From positions 1 to 41,284 of the forward strand of contig VSNO01000014.1 in assembly GCA_009774375.1 (NCBI GenBank): 41,284 bases of DNA. Direction: 5' to 3'. Position numbers and translations under genes: made by a program. Source of the DNA: Lachnospiraceae bacterium (GTDB lineage Bacteria > Bacillota > Clostridia > Lachnospirales > Lachnospiraceae). The notes beneath the pieces are model-generated. The model saw only the letters and a list, made by a program, of their open reading frames with translations, made no database searches and was not told the DNA's origin. Of this stretch, positions 23,022 to 31,262 are shown one piece after another (position 1 is the first letter of the stretch; the number at the start of each line of letters is the position of its first letter).

Positions 23022-23354
23022 AGATTTATCTCCTCCGTTCCATCTGTATCAGCCCAAGCGTTGAAACACTTTGGGTTTTGACTGCGATCGCTATATTATA
23101 ACATATTGGTAGGCGCAAATATACCCCATAGATTTTTATAAATAAACTGATGCCATATTTCTGTTTCTGATCACGACGTTTGGGACATCTGTCAGGAGCG
23201 GTTCCCTGCGCCAGCCGCAGCGGTTATCCAAAAAGGAAATATTACCATAGAAGTAACCGAAAGAGCCTTAAAGTCGTATTTCGGTACTGGTCTTTTTGCC
23301 ATAGTTATTCACCCTATTACATTTTTAAAGCATATTATTCCGCCTTACAATTAA
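23022..23354. other. Intergenic junction at the left side of the AT-rich island
   Basis: No intact gene is seen. On the minus strand an extended -10 (TGT-TATAAT, 23100-23095) probably serves the methyltransferase. On the plus strand about 23237-23350 reads GNITIEVTERALKSYFGTG in one frame, which vaguely resembles small proteins of conjugative elements but has no start or ribosome-binding site. Base composition turns AT-rich from about 23240 rightwards, so the edge of acquired DNA may lie here. Confidence 0.4.
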
Positions 23355-23371
23355 ATACCGTCTGAATGTAT
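23355..23371 (+). promoter_or_regulatory. TetR operator candidate, copy 1
   Basis: ATACCGTCTGAATGTAT, with ATAC/GTAT inverted ends, directly abuts the -35 of the TetR promoter. The same 17 bp with one change recurs at 24163-24179 before the second transcription unit. Confidence 0.65.
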
Positions 23372-23372
23372 C

Positions 23373-23401
23373 TTGACAAGCAGACACAAAAAGAATATAA
23401 T
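23373..23401 (+). promoter_or_regulatory. Consensus sigma-A promoter of the TetR gene
   Basis: TTGACA (23373-23378), 17 bp, TATAAT (23396-23401): a full match to consensus. Transcription would start near 23408, about 30 bp before the ATG at 23438, which excludes earlier in-frame starts. Confidence 0.9.
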
Positions 23402-23437
23402 ACATACCAAACGAATGAAATGGAAGGTGGTAGATAC

Positions 23438-24085
23438 ATGGCGCGTAATAAATATCCTGAAATAACCGTTGAGAGGATATTAGAAGTGTCACAGCGGTTA
23501 TTCATGGAAAAGGGGTACGACAATACAACTATTCAAGATATTGTAAATGAACTTGGGGGATTGACGAAAGGAGCAATTTATCATCATTTCAAATCGAAAG
23601 AAGAAATTATTGACGCATTAGGGGAGAAACTCTTTTTTGACAACAATCCATTTATTACCGTACAAAATCAGAAGAACCTAAATGGTTTAGAAAAAATGCG
23701 TGAAGTCATTAAGTTAAACCATGCAGATAATGATAGGACTGAACTTGGAAAACAGAGTATTCCTCTTTTGAAAAATCCCCGCTTGTTGGCTGAACTGGCT
23801 GATACAAACAGTAAATTGATTGCCCCTCTTTGGTTGCAGCTTATTCAAGAGGGAATAGCGGACGGCTCTATCCAAACCGAGTATGCAAAAGAACTATCTG
23901 AACTTTTGCCATTACTTACAAATTTTTGGTTAATTCCCTCTGTCTATCCTGCAACCCCGGAAGAACTGCTTTCAAAGTTTGCATTTATCAAATATTTGTT
24001 AGATAGTATGAACTTGCCGATTATTGATGATGAAATTTTCGGTATGGCACAGAATTACTTTGAACACTTAAACGTAGGCGAATAG
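23438..24085 (+). CDS. TetR-family transcriptional regulator
   Basis: 215 residues. N-terminal HTH: ITVERILEVSQRLFMEKGYDNTTIQDIVNELGGLTKGAIYHHFKSKEEIIDAL, a textbook TetR domain. The ligand-binding C-terminus is all helical. The ATG at 23438 follows GGAAGGTGG. It probably represses both itself and the downstream exporter unit through the repeated 17-bp sequence. Codon use and base composition are clearly more AT-rich than in the flanking genes, indicating acquisition. Confidence 0.93.
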   Translation: MARNKYPEITVERILEVSQRLFMEKGYDNTTIQDIVNELGGLTKGAIYHHFKSKEEIIDALGEKLFFDNNPFITVQNQKNLNGLEKMREVIKLNHADNDRTELGKQSIPLLKNPRLLAELADTNSKLIAPLWLQLIQEGIADGSIQTEYAKELSELLPLLTNFWLIPSVYPATPEELLSKFAFIKYLLDSMNLPIIDDEIFGMAQNYFEHLNVGE

Positions 24086-24092
24086 ATAAAAT

Positions 24093-24119
24093 TGCCTTGC
24101 AAAAGGCAGTTTTATTTTC
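24093..24119 (+). terminator. Intrinsic terminator after the TetR gene
   Basis: TGCCTT (24093-24098), GCAA loop, AAGGCA (24103-24108), then GTTTTATTTT. It lies just after the TetR stop and makes the exporter unit separately transcribed. Confidence 0.8.
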
Positions 24120-24162
24120 AAACTATACATTCATCCGTAAGGTATTATTTTTTAGCATATAC

Positions 24163-24179
24163 ATACCGTCTTAATGTAT
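24163..24179 (+). promoter_or_regulatory. TetR operator candidate, copy 2
   Basis: ATACCGTCTTAATGTAT, 16 of 17 identical to copy 1, placed 14 bp before the start codon of the small membrane protein gene. It overlaps the likely transcription start region, where a bound repressor would block transcription. Confidence 0.65.
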
Positions 24180-24193
24180 GAAAGGAGAATACT

Positions 24194-24433
24194 ATGTCAA
24201 AATTAGACCAAAAAATCGAAAATGCTGCAAACAAAATTGAAGTTGTCGCAAATGAAGCATGGAAAAAGCGGTCATTCCGCATTGTATCTAAGTCTATATC
24301 TGCTACGGCAGAAATCGGACTGATGATAGGGGCTGCACATTTATCCGAAAAAGGCTATAAATCAGCCGCCACCTGCCTGTTTGGTTTAGGGGCAGTAGGA
24401 CTTGTCTGCGATTTACTTTTTAACAGAAAATAG
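24194..24433 (+). CDS. Small membrane protein of the exporter unit
   Basis: 79 residues. A charged helical N-terminus (MSKLDQKIENAANKIEVVANEAWKKRS) is followed by two short hydrophobic stretches (SATAEIGLMIGAAHLS and SAATCLFGLGAVGLVCDLLF). AAAGGAGA precedes the ATG. It is 14 bp ahead of the ABC transporter gene and co-transcribed with it. I do not recognise the family; an accessory or regulatory role for the transporter is inferred from position. Confidence 0.7.
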   Translation: MSKLDQKIENAANKIEVVANEAWKKRSFRIVSKSISATAEIGLMIGAAHLSEKGYKSAATCLFGLGAVGLVCDLLFNRK

Positions 24434-24447
24434 GAGGACACCGCTAT

Positions 24448-26133
24448 ATGATACGATACTTAAAACAATACAAATTTTTGCTTTTCCTTACTGTACTATT
24501 TACTGCAATCAGTTCCCTATCTTATGTATTTATTGCTATCTTATTGCAACAAGTTATGGATATTGTAGATATGGGCGATATGGACGGCTTTATCAGAATA
24601 CTACTCTTTTCTTTAGCCTACTTTGCACTTATGGGAGTATTCATGTACCTACAATCTTTGTTTAGCAAAAAATTTGTCTGTAAAATTATGAAAGCTGTCC
24701 GTTCTAAAACCTTTATAGGAATTGAACGGCACACGATTGAGGACTACTCTAAAAATAATACTGCTGATTATTTATCTGCAATTACGAATGATGTAAAAAT
24801 GATTGAAGATAACTATTTACTTCCCCTGTTGCAAGTTATCCAGTATACGATTATTTTTATAGCTTCCCTTGCTGTAATGATTTACTTTGACATTATCGTT
24901 ACAGTCTGCGTGATTATCGCAATCGCTATCATGCTTGTTGTACCCAGTCTATTCGGAGGACTACTCTCCAAACGACAGGATAAATATTCTGATATGCTAT
25001 CCGATTTTACAAACCATGTAAAAGACCTGTTATCCGGTTTTGAGGTTATCAAGTCTTATCAAATGAAAAAATATGTCCTCTCACGATTTGAAATAAGTAA
25101 CGAGGACACTATAAAAGCAAAATATTCTGTTGACAAGGCGATTGCGGCAAATGAAGCGGTTTCTATGGTGCTTGCGCTTCTTGTTCAAGTGGTTGTTGTT
25201 TTTCTTTCTGCATATTTCATTATCATTGGTCGTATCAGTGCAGGAGCCTTGTTAGGCATGGTACAGGTAAGCAGTAACCTTGCAAATCCATTATTGATTA
25301 TTTTTAGCAATATTCCCAAAATCAAGAGTATAAAACCAATTACACAGAAGCTAAATAACCTTTCAGATTACAAGGAACAGAACACAAATACAAAAAAATC
25401 ACCCTCTTTCAAAAAAATGATTTATGTAGATGATTTGCATTTTTCCTATGATAAGGAAAACGAAGTCATAAACGGTATTTCACTATCCATTGATAAAGGG
25501 AAAAAATATGCTTTTGTCGGTAAGAGTGGGTGTGGAAAGTCTACATTTATTAAGCTGATTGCCGGATATTACTCTAACTTCAAAGGTGATGTACTATATG
25601 ACGCAGACAGTCTTTCCGTTTTGGATATTGATAAAATAACTGCGCTATCGTCGGTCATTCATCAGAATGTTTATATGTTTGATGAGAGCATTTTAGACAA
25701 TATTTGCCTACACGAAGATTTCAGTAAAGAAGAATTGCAATCCGTATTGTCTGATAGTGGTTTATCACAGTTTATTGAGCAAGTACCAAACGGACTTAAA
25801 TATCACGTTGGAGAAAATGGAGATAACCTTTCCGGCGGACAGAAACAAAGAATTGCCGTAGCAAGAGCTTTAATTCGTAAGAAGCCACTGTTGATTTTAG
25901 ACGAGGGTACGTCTGCTATTGATATGCAAACTGCATATGATATTGAAAGCAGGCTATTGGCAATATCTGATTTAACGCTACTTACTGTCACTCATAATAT
26001 GAGCAGCGATATTCTTACACTCTATGACGAAATTGTATTTATGGCAGACGGCAAAATAATTGAACATGGCACATTTGAAGAACTTATTACTAAACACGCT
26101 GCATTTTATGACTTCTATCAACTAAAGAAGTAG
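24448..26133 (+). CDS. ABC exporter, fused membrane and ATPase domains
   Basis: 561 residues. About six membrane helices lie in residues 1-290 (first LLFLTVLFTAISSLSYVFIAILL), then the nucleotide-binding domain: VGKSGCGKST (near 358), LSGGQKQRIAVARAL (near 461), LLILDEGTSAID and a switch His in TVTHNM. It is a half-transporter that would dimerise; the cargo is unknown (drug, lipid or peptide). Upstream are the TetR gene and a small membrane protein gene; the operator copies suggest ligand-induced efflux. The ATG at 24448 is preceded by AGGAGG. AT-rich codons match the TetR gene, so the three were probably gained together. Confidence 0.93.
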   Translation: MIRYLKQYKFLLFLTVLFTAISSLSYVFIAILLQQVMDIVDMGDMDGFIRILLFSLAYFALMGVFMYLQSLFSKKFVCKIMKAVRSKTFIGIERHTIEDYSKNNTADYLSAITNDVKMIEDNYLLPLLQVIQYTIIFIASLAVMIYFDIIVTVCVIIAIAIMLVVPSLFGGLLSKRQDKYSDMLSDFTNHVKDLLSGFEVIKSYQMKKYVLSRFEISNEDTIKAKYSVDKAIAANEAVSMVLALLVQVVVVFLSAYFIIIGRISAGALLGMVQVSSNLANPLLIIFSNIPKIKSIKPITQKLNNLSDYKEQNTNTKKSPSFKKMIYVDDLHFSYDKENEVINGISLSIDKGKKYAFVGKSGCGKSTFIKLIAGYYSNFKGDVLYDADSLSVLDIDKITALSSVIHQNVYMFDESILDNICLHEDFSKEELQSVLSDSGLSQFIEQVPNGLKYHVGENGDNLSGGQKQRIAVARALIRKKPLLILDEGTSAIDMQTAYDIESRLLAISDLTLLTVTHNMSSDILTLYDEIVFMADGKIIEHGTFEELITKHAAFYDFYQLKK

Positions 26134-26228
26134 GTATCTTTAGGGGAAAGTTTTTTTGAACTGTACATAAAAAACCGTTAGAGGAGCAGATGTTTTTGTA
26201 TGCCTTTTTACGCAATATCTAATCTATC

Positions 26229-26267
26229 GGCGGTTTTGAAATATCAAATCCGCCGTTTCTTTTTTAT
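26229..26267 (+). terminator. Intrinsic terminator after the exporter unit
   Basis: GGCGG-T-TTTGA pairs with TCAAA-T-CCGCC (26229-26254) and is followed by GTTTCTTTTTTA. It lies about 95 bp after the ABC exporter stop. Confidence 0.8.
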
Positions 26268-26320
26268 CTTCTCTAGGAATGACGCGGTATCACTGTTGAA
26301 ATCGGTGGCTAAAGGAGGTA

Positions 26321-26500
26321 ATGGAAATGAAACCAAGCCAGGAAAAGATTATGCGTATTAGTAAGAAAATACGCATCGTACTCAAGTTGGGATTTATTGT
26401 ATCAAATGTCATCGTAATACTATCTTTAATCGCAATCGGCATTTTAGTGTTTTCCAAAGAAGACATAAAGTCGTCTTTTTATATACGTTTTCAAACATGA
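26321..26500 (+). CDS. Small membrane protein, possible gene fragment
   Basis: 59 residues. MEMKPSQEKIMRISKKIRIV is followed by one clear membrane helix (GFIVSNVIVILSLIAIGILVF) and a short tail. AAAGGAGG precedes the ATG well. No homolog is recognised. It ends in ATGA shared with the next reading frame, so it is either the first of two coupled small proteins or the N-terminal part of a frameshifted membrane protein of about 115 residues. It is AT-rich like the exporter island. Confidence 0.45.
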   Translation: MEMKPSQEKIMRISKKIRIVLKLGFIVSNVIVILSLIAIGILVFSKEDIKSSFYIRFQT

Positions 26501-26664
26501 TATGGTCCAAAAATTTTATAATGATCATGATCATTGGAATGTTAAGTATTTCTGCCGGTACATTCATGAATGGTTTCAAGCAAAATAATATTCATATTCA
26601 TCATCATGTTATCCGCCTTATTGTTGAAACAGGCATTACTATAATTTGTTGGATAGGCAGGTAA
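26497..26664 (+). CDS. Second small membrane ORF overlapping by ATGA
   Basis: 55 residues, starting MIWSKNFIMIMIIGMLSISAG, with a His-rich middle (NNIHIHHHVIR) and a second hydrophobic stretch (LIVETGITIICWIG). The start codon overlaps the previous stop by 4 bp (ATGA), which could be translational coupling or the mark of a frameshift. It has no ribosome-binding site of its own. Confidence 0.35.
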   Translation: MIWSKNFIMIMIIGMLSISAGTFMNGFKQNNIHIHHHVIRLIVETGITIICWIGR

Positions 26665-26693
26665 AAAAATTTGTGCAAAGTTGTCATACACTA

Positions 26694-26725
26694 TGCTCCT
26701 GTCAACGCATGGCGCGACAGGAGCA
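26694..26725. terminator. Hairpin downstream of the BceB-like gene
   Basis: TGCTCCTGTC (26694-26703) and GACAGGAGCA (26716-26725) form a perfect 10-bp stem about 30 bp after the permease stop. No T-run follows on the minus strand, so it would be a weak terminator or a 3'-end stabiliser. It also marks the right edge of the AT-rich island. Confidence 0.5.
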
Positions 26726-26753
26726 GGCGGCGGCGCGGTTCATAAAATGATCC

Positions 26754-28841
26754 TTAAAACTGTTCAGACTCCACATTCCGCAGAAACCCGACATACGTCA
26801 CCACGAAATAGATACAGTACACCCCGAAAAACAGCAGAAACGAGATCCCGAAATAGAACCACGACGGCGTTTTCACACCCGAATAAAAATTAAAGTTTCC
26901 GCCCACATACCCCGCGATGATCCCGCTGATCACGACTGCAAGCAGCGCAGGACACAGATAAAATAACACGAGCTGCCGTCCTATAAGCCCTGCCACCTCC
27001 CGCGTCCCCATGCCGATCTGTTTCAGCACCCTGTAGCGGAATCTGTACTTTGCGGAATCGCTGAGCTGCTGTACGGACAGCACGGTCAGCGCGACGCACA
27101 GAAAGACCATGCCGATGTAGATCAGCGGAAAGATCAGCGGCAGCAGCATGCACTTCATCTCTTTCACCAGATTATCGCGGACGAGATTGTCCGACCCCCA
27201 CACCATGATCATGTCCGATCCGATGCAGGTATTCCCTCCGATATCAAGCGTCCGCGAGTGGTCAAAATCGAGCGCCATCGATTTCCTGGAAGTCTCTGAC
27301 ACCGCATCGATCCTGTTTTTCAGACGATCCGGCGCCTCCCCCGCGATGTCCACTGCCAGCTCCGCATAATAGGGCCGCATCTTCGCGATCTCGGCATCGG
27401 ACACCACGATCACATAATCCCCGCCATTCTGCCCGTCCTGCGAAAACGGTTCTGTGTAATACCCCGCACACACAAGCTTTCCGCTGCTGCCTTCTATAAA
27501 AATCTGGTCGGAGAAGTCTCCCGTTTCCCGAAATACCCTGTCCTTCATGTGAATGACATACTCATGCTCCGCCATGGATACCGTCCCATATCCGAGCATT
27601 TCCCGCAGATGGTTATAATCCGTCAGCCCCATATACGTATCGTACGTGCAGTATATATTATTGTGGTAGTGCGCGATCGCTTCCATATCAGGGCTGCCGT
27701 CCCTGTTTCTGTATTCATCGCCAAACGCTCTCAGATGCGTGTACAGATAAACATTCATCTGGTCTGTTCCATTCGTGTAGATCCGGTACGCGTACACCTC
27801 CTCAACCGGCACATTTTTCTCTATGACCGCAAGCTCCGCCGCAAAATCATTTTCAACATAACTGCTGCGGAGCTGTATGTCAAACGGCATCTTCTCCGCA
27901 AGCATATGATCCTGATAAAAATTGAACATCATCGCGATCGAGCACCCCAGAAACGCCACGACAAACAGCGCCGTCAGCGTCCCCATCGTAAACCGCATCG
28001 TCTTGATCTTGGAGGCGAACTGCCGGAGCAAAAACAGATTCTGACCTCTGTAGACTGCCCTTCCCTCACGGCGCACATAACAGATCACCCACGCGGAAAG
28101 TCCCGTATAAAACAGATAGATCACCAGGATCAGCCCCACCAGAAATGCCACGATCACGCCCGTATCCCACTCTTTCCAGCAAAACAGCCACACCCCGAAA
28201 AGGATCAGGAATCCTGCGGAAAGCGGCAGAAACCACTTTTTGAAACCCTCGCGGGATTCCCGGATCTCCTCATTCTGTCTCTCCGCGTTCATCAGACCAT
28301 GGATATTCATTTTTTTCAGCTTCCGCCTGCACCGCAGAAGCGCCAGAAGATAACAGCCCGCATAGCAGAGCGCCGTCATGGCGATGCACCGCCCGTCCAG
28401 CTCGATATCGAGCCTGTACTCCATCAAGATCATACTGTAGAGCACCGCCATCAGGATCTGCTGCACCAGCATTCCAAACATAAGTCCCACGAGAAAAGCC
28501 GCCGCGCCGAGCAGCATATTCTCGCGCATATACAACTGTGCGATCTGCCTCTTCCCCATACCCAGGAGCAGATAGATCCCAAACTCCCTGCTGCGCTTTT
28601 CCATGATGAACCGCAGCATATAATTGATCAGCCAGGCGACGATGATCACGATGAAAAAGGTCGCCAGCCCCAGCATGACCGTCATGATATCCGCCTCATC
28701 GAGCATCTCCTGAATATCCCGCGAAAACAGAAGGCTGTTGAAGGCAAACATCAGCGCCACCACGACCGTCATCGTGACAAAATATACCAGATAATCCTTT
28801 GCCGAACGCCGCACATTCCGCAGAGCCAGTTTAGCGAACAT
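26754..28841 (-). CDS. BceB-like ABC permease (FtsX type)
   Basis: 695 residues from the ATG at 28841, eight bases after AGGAGG. It has about ten membrane helices: an FtsX-type set near the N-terminus (VTMTVVVALMFAFNSLLF, TFFIVIIVAWLINYML), a large extracytoplasmic domain of about 200 residues (about 305-510) between helices, and a closing FtsX set (LIFPLIYIGMVFLCVALTVLSVQQL ... YFGISFLLFFGVYCIYFVVTY). This is the BceB/VraG layout, in which the outer domain binds lipid-II-cycle antibiotics or peptide-bound lipid carriers. The gene overlaps the ATPase gene by 11 bp. Confidence 0.92.
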   Translation of the reverse strand: MFAKLALRNVRRSAKDYLVYFVTMTVVVALMFAFNSLLFSRDIQEMLDEADIMTVMLGLATFFIVIIVAWLINYMLRFIMEKRSREFGIYLLLGMGKRQIAQLYMRENMLLGAAAFLVGLMFGMLVQQILMAVLYSMILMEYRLDIELDGRCIAMTALCYAGCYLLALLRCRRKLKKMNIHGLMNAERQNEEIRESREGFKKWFLPLSAGFLILFGVWLFCWKEWDTGVIVAFLVGLILVIYLFYTGLSAWVICYVRREGRAVYRGQNLFLLRQFASKIKTMRFTMGTLTALFVVAFLGCSIAMMFNFYQDHMLAEKMPFDIQLRSSYVENDFAAELAVIEKNVPVEEVYAYRIYTNGTDQMNVYLYTHLRAFGDEYRNRDGSPDMEAIAHYHNNIYCTYDTYMGLTDYNHLREMLGYGTVSMAEHEYVIHMKDRVFRETGDFSDQIFIEGSSGKLVCAGYYTEPFSQDGQNGGDYVIVVSDAEIAKMRPYYAELAVDIAGEAPDRLKNRIDAVSETSRKSMALDFDHSRTLDIGGNTCIGSDMIMVWGSDNLVRDNLVKEMKCMLLPLIFPLIYIGMVFLCVALTVLSVQQLSDSAKYRFRYRVLKQIGMGTREVAGLIGRQLVLFYLCPALLAVVISGIIAGYVGGNFNFYSGVKTPSWFYFGISFLLFFGVYCIYFVVTYVGFLRNVESEQF

Positions 28842-29664
28842 CGCCGTCACCTCCTGTCCTTTGATCCCGCACTGCTGCAGAAAAACCTTCCCCCGTCCCT
28901 GTGGCAGTGTGCGTCATACTCCCCGTCATGGACAGCACGTCCAGAATATTGTTCAGAAATTCACGCCTGTCCTTCCGCCCGCGGATCAGCTCATGAAAGA
29001 TCCGACCGTCCTTTAAAAATAAGATCCTGCTGCAGTAGCTTGCCGAGAAAGCATCGTGCGTCACCATGAAGATCGTCGCCCGCCTGGTCTCATTCAGCTT
29101 TTGAAAAGTCTCCAGCAGCGTTTCTGCCGCCCTGGAATCCAGCGCCCCGGTCGGCTCGTCTGCCAGCAGGAGCTTCGGGCGGTTGATGAGCGCCCGCGCG
29201 CAGGCGCATCGCTGCTTCTGACCGCCCGAGACCTGATAGGGAAACTTATCGCGGATCTCCCAGATGCCGAGCAGCCGCATCATCTCCTCGCTGTCCTTTT
29301 TGATCACCTTCCTGCTCTTGTTCTGCAGCGTCATCGCGAGCACGATATTTTCCCCGATCGTCAGTGTGTCGAGCAGATTGTATTCCTGAAACACAAATCC
29401 CAGATTCTGCTTGCGGAACTTCGCAAGCCCGTCCGGCTTTAGCTCGGTGATATCCGTGTCCCCATAGTAAATGTGACCCGCTGTCACGCTGTCGATCGTG
29501 GAGAGCATGTTGAGCAGCGTGGTCTTCCCGGAGCCGGAAGCCCCCATCACACCGACAAACTCGCCCTCCGCCACCTGGAAGCTCACGCGGTCGACCGCCT
29601 TTGTCACACCCGCATCGCCGCCATAATATTTCTCCACATCACACACATTGATATATGCCTTCAT
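28831..29664 (-). CDS. BceA-like ABC transporter ATPase
   Basis: 277 residues. Walker A GASGSGKTT is at 41-49, the Q-loop is FVFQEYNLL, the signature VSGGQKQRCACARAL is near 145, Walker B is LLLADEPTGALDS, and the switch His is in MVTHD. It powers the BceB-like permease in target protection against peptide antibiotics. The tail after about residue 235 is longer than in most BceA proteins because the frame reads on into the permease gene. The start at 29664 follows GGAGG. The partner sensor and regulator genes lie 600 bp upstream beyond an antitoxin gene. Confidence 0.93.
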   Translation of the reverse strand: MKAYINVCDVEKYYGGDAGVTKAVDRVSFQVAEGEFVGVMGASGSGKTTLLNMLSTIDSVTAGHIYYGDTDITELKPDGLAKFRKQNLGFVFQEYNLLDTLTIGENIVLAMTLQNKSRKVIKKDSEEMMRLLGIWEIRDKFPYQVSGGQKQRCACARALINRPKLLLADEPTGALDSRAAETLLETFQKLNETRRATIFMVTHDAFSASYCSRILFLKDGRIFHELIRGRKDRREFLNNILDVLSMTGSMTHTATGTGEGFSAAVRDQRTGGDGDVR

Positions 29665-29751
29665 CTCAACCTCCGTCTTTGATCATAGGATCGATCCCGT
29701 TTTATTTATTCTATCAGAATCAACCCTGAAATGGTATCGATGTTGCTTGCG

Positions 29752-29761
29752 GTAAGCTTAC
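29752..29761. promoter_or_regulatory. Candidate response-regulator box upstream of the BceAB-like genes
   Basis: A perfect GTAAGCTTAC palindrome inside TTGCGGTAAGCTTACAA, about 90 bp before the ATPase start. It lies upstream of a possible TACCAT-17-TAGAAT promoter on the minus strand. The position suits an OmpR-type activator such as the BceR-like protein encoded nearby; no more than position and symmetry supports it. Confidence 0.35.
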
Positions 29762-29906
29762 AATTTTGAAAGATAAGACAAAAATGCAGTAGAAATATCA
29801 TATAGACTATGTTATGCTAAAATAAAGTATGGATTTCCAATCTCAGCATATAATGAAATTCACTATACTTGCAGAATTACCTATTATTTTATAAGGAGGC
29901 AATCCT

Positions 29907-30149
29907 ATGTCCGCATTACAAATTCAGGTCGCAGAATCATTAGAAGGCTTGTCAGATGAGAACCTTTCTTTCCTGTTAGAAATGATAAACCGTTTCATGA
30001 AACCAGCAGTGGACGAAAATCCCCTCATACAAAATAGCAGTTCTGTCAGACCTCTCGGATTATATAAACATGAAAAGTTCTGTGCTGATGGATATGACAT
30101 TGATGAAGACAACGATGAAATCGCCAGAATGTTTGGGGTGATCAAATGA
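29907..30149 (+). CDS. Antitoxin-like small protein
   Basis: 80 residues, MSALQIQVAESLEGLSDENLSFLLEMINRFMKP, with an acidic tail (GYDIDEDNDEIARMFGVIK) typical of proteins that pair with PIN-domain toxins. The ATG has TAAGGAGG upstream. The stop overlaps by ATGA the start of a reading frame that begins like a PIN toxin, which supports an antitoxin role. It is inserted between the ABC genes and the histidine kinase gene on the opposite strand. Confidence 0.6.
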   Translation: MSALQIQVAESLEGLSDENLSFLLEMINRFMKPAVDENPLIQNSSSVRPLGLYKHEKFCADGYDIDEDNDEIARMFGVIK

Positions 30150-30223
30150 AGTTACTTTTGGATACACACATTTTACTTTGCCTGATGTCTGATTACGAGG
30201 AAGCCTGCATTCTATCCGTTTAA
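30146..30223 (+). pseudogene. Truncated PIN-domain (VapC-like) toxin gene
   Basis: Only 25 codons remain. MKLLLDTHILLC is the standard opening of PIN toxins, with the first catalytic Asp in LLLDTH. LMSDYEEACILSV and a stop follow, and the rest of the ~130-residue domain is absent. It overlaps the antitoxin stop by 4 bp. The final ILSV may be the original C-terminus after an internal deletion. No active nuclease is possible. Confidence 0.65.
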
Positions 30224-30230
30224 ATAAACA

Positions 30231-31262
30231 TCAATTCATTTCTGGTAAGAGATATGTGCTGACCGGAAATTCCAGCATCACCTTCGTGCCGGCATGCTCC
30301 TCTGACTCCGCGCGGATCCCGATCCCGAGCTTTGCACAGAGCTTCCCGCACAGGTACAGTCCCATTCCTGTAGAGCGCCTATGGCTTCTGCCGTTTGTCC
30401 CTGTGAAATTCTTGTCAAAGATGCGCGGGAGTTCCTCCGCACGGATCCCGATCCCGTTGTCCTCGATCACGAGGCGGACGCCCCGCGTTTTCTTTTCTAT
30501 GCATATGCGTTCCGTGTATATGCGTATCCATGCGCCGGTCTCCCGCCTGTATTTCAGGCTGTTCTGCAGGATCTGGTTTAAGATGAACGCGATCCATTTC
30601 CTGTCCGTACAGACCGCATCTTTGCAGTCGATTTCCACCTGCACAGCATTTTGTATAAAATAGTATTTGCTGCGCCCGACCACTTCCGCCGCCACTGCCC
30701 CCAGATCCGTCTCCTGGATCAGATAATCCTTATAAACCTCGTCAGAGCGCGCGTAGTAGAGCGCCATATCCACATAATTCTCGATCTTACTGTTCTCAGC
30801 GCTGATATTTCTCGTGACCTCACTCCTGTGGTTCTCGCACATCAGTGCGACGCTGGTGATCGGCGCCTTGATCTCATGTACCCAGCTTTCTATGTATTCG
30901 CGGTAGGCGTCCCTTGTCTCCTCCGCCGCGTGGATCCTCTCGATGACCGCACCGTTGGACCTGCGTATCATTTCCCGGTACAGCCGGTCCTCGAGCCGCT
31001 CCGAAAAGGGCATTAACTCTCCCAGCAGCCAGCGCTGGTCGATCAGCGCCAGCACCGCTTCCATTCTGGAAAAATACTGCTTTCTTTTGCGGTATTCATA
31101 AACGGTCCACACCAGAAGGATCAAAAGCCAGCAGATCCAGATCAGCAGACAGGCGTCTCTGTGATAACCTGTCGCCAGCAGAAACCCACCGAGCGCCATC
31201 ATGCAGACCAGATGGAGGACATACAGCATGATCCTGTCTTTCAGAAACGATATGACATTCAT
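30231..31262 (-). CDS. BceS-like intramembrane-sensing histidine kinase
   Basis: 343 residues from the ATG at 31262, overlapping the regulator stop by ATGA. Two membrane helices (MLYVLHLVCMMALGGFLLATGY and LLIWICWLLILLVWTVYEY) are joined by only a few residues, so there is no outer sensor domain. The phospho-acceptor region is YIESWVHEIKAPITSVAL, and the ATPase has NQILQNSLKYR (N box), EDNGIGI (G1) and GRSHRRSTGMGLYL (G2). Such kinases read the activity of a BceAB-type transporter rather than binding the antibiotic themselves. Confidence 0.93.
   Translation of the reverse strand: MNVISFLKDRIMLYVLHLVCMMALGGFLLATGYHRDACLLIWICWLLILLVWTVYEYRKRKQYFSRMEAVLALIDQRWLLGELMPFSERLEDRLYREMIRRSNGAVIERIHAAEETRDAYREYIESWVHEIKAPITSVALMCENHRSEVTRNISAENSKIENYVDMALYYARSDEVYKDYLIQETDLGAVAAEVVGRSKYYFIQNAVQVEIDCKDAVCTDRKWIAFILNQILQNSLKYRRETGAWIRIYTERICIEKKTRGVRLVIEDNGIGIRAEELPRIFDKNFTGTNGRSHRRSTGMGLYLCGKLCAKLGIGIRAESEEHAGTKVMLEFPVSTYLLPEMN

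Noticed and set aside
27549..29069. 506-codon open frame on the plus strand
   Set aside because: It is antisense to the BceB-like permease and ATPase genes, whose motifs are clear. The plus-strand text is His/Arg/Gln-rich with no recognisable domain.
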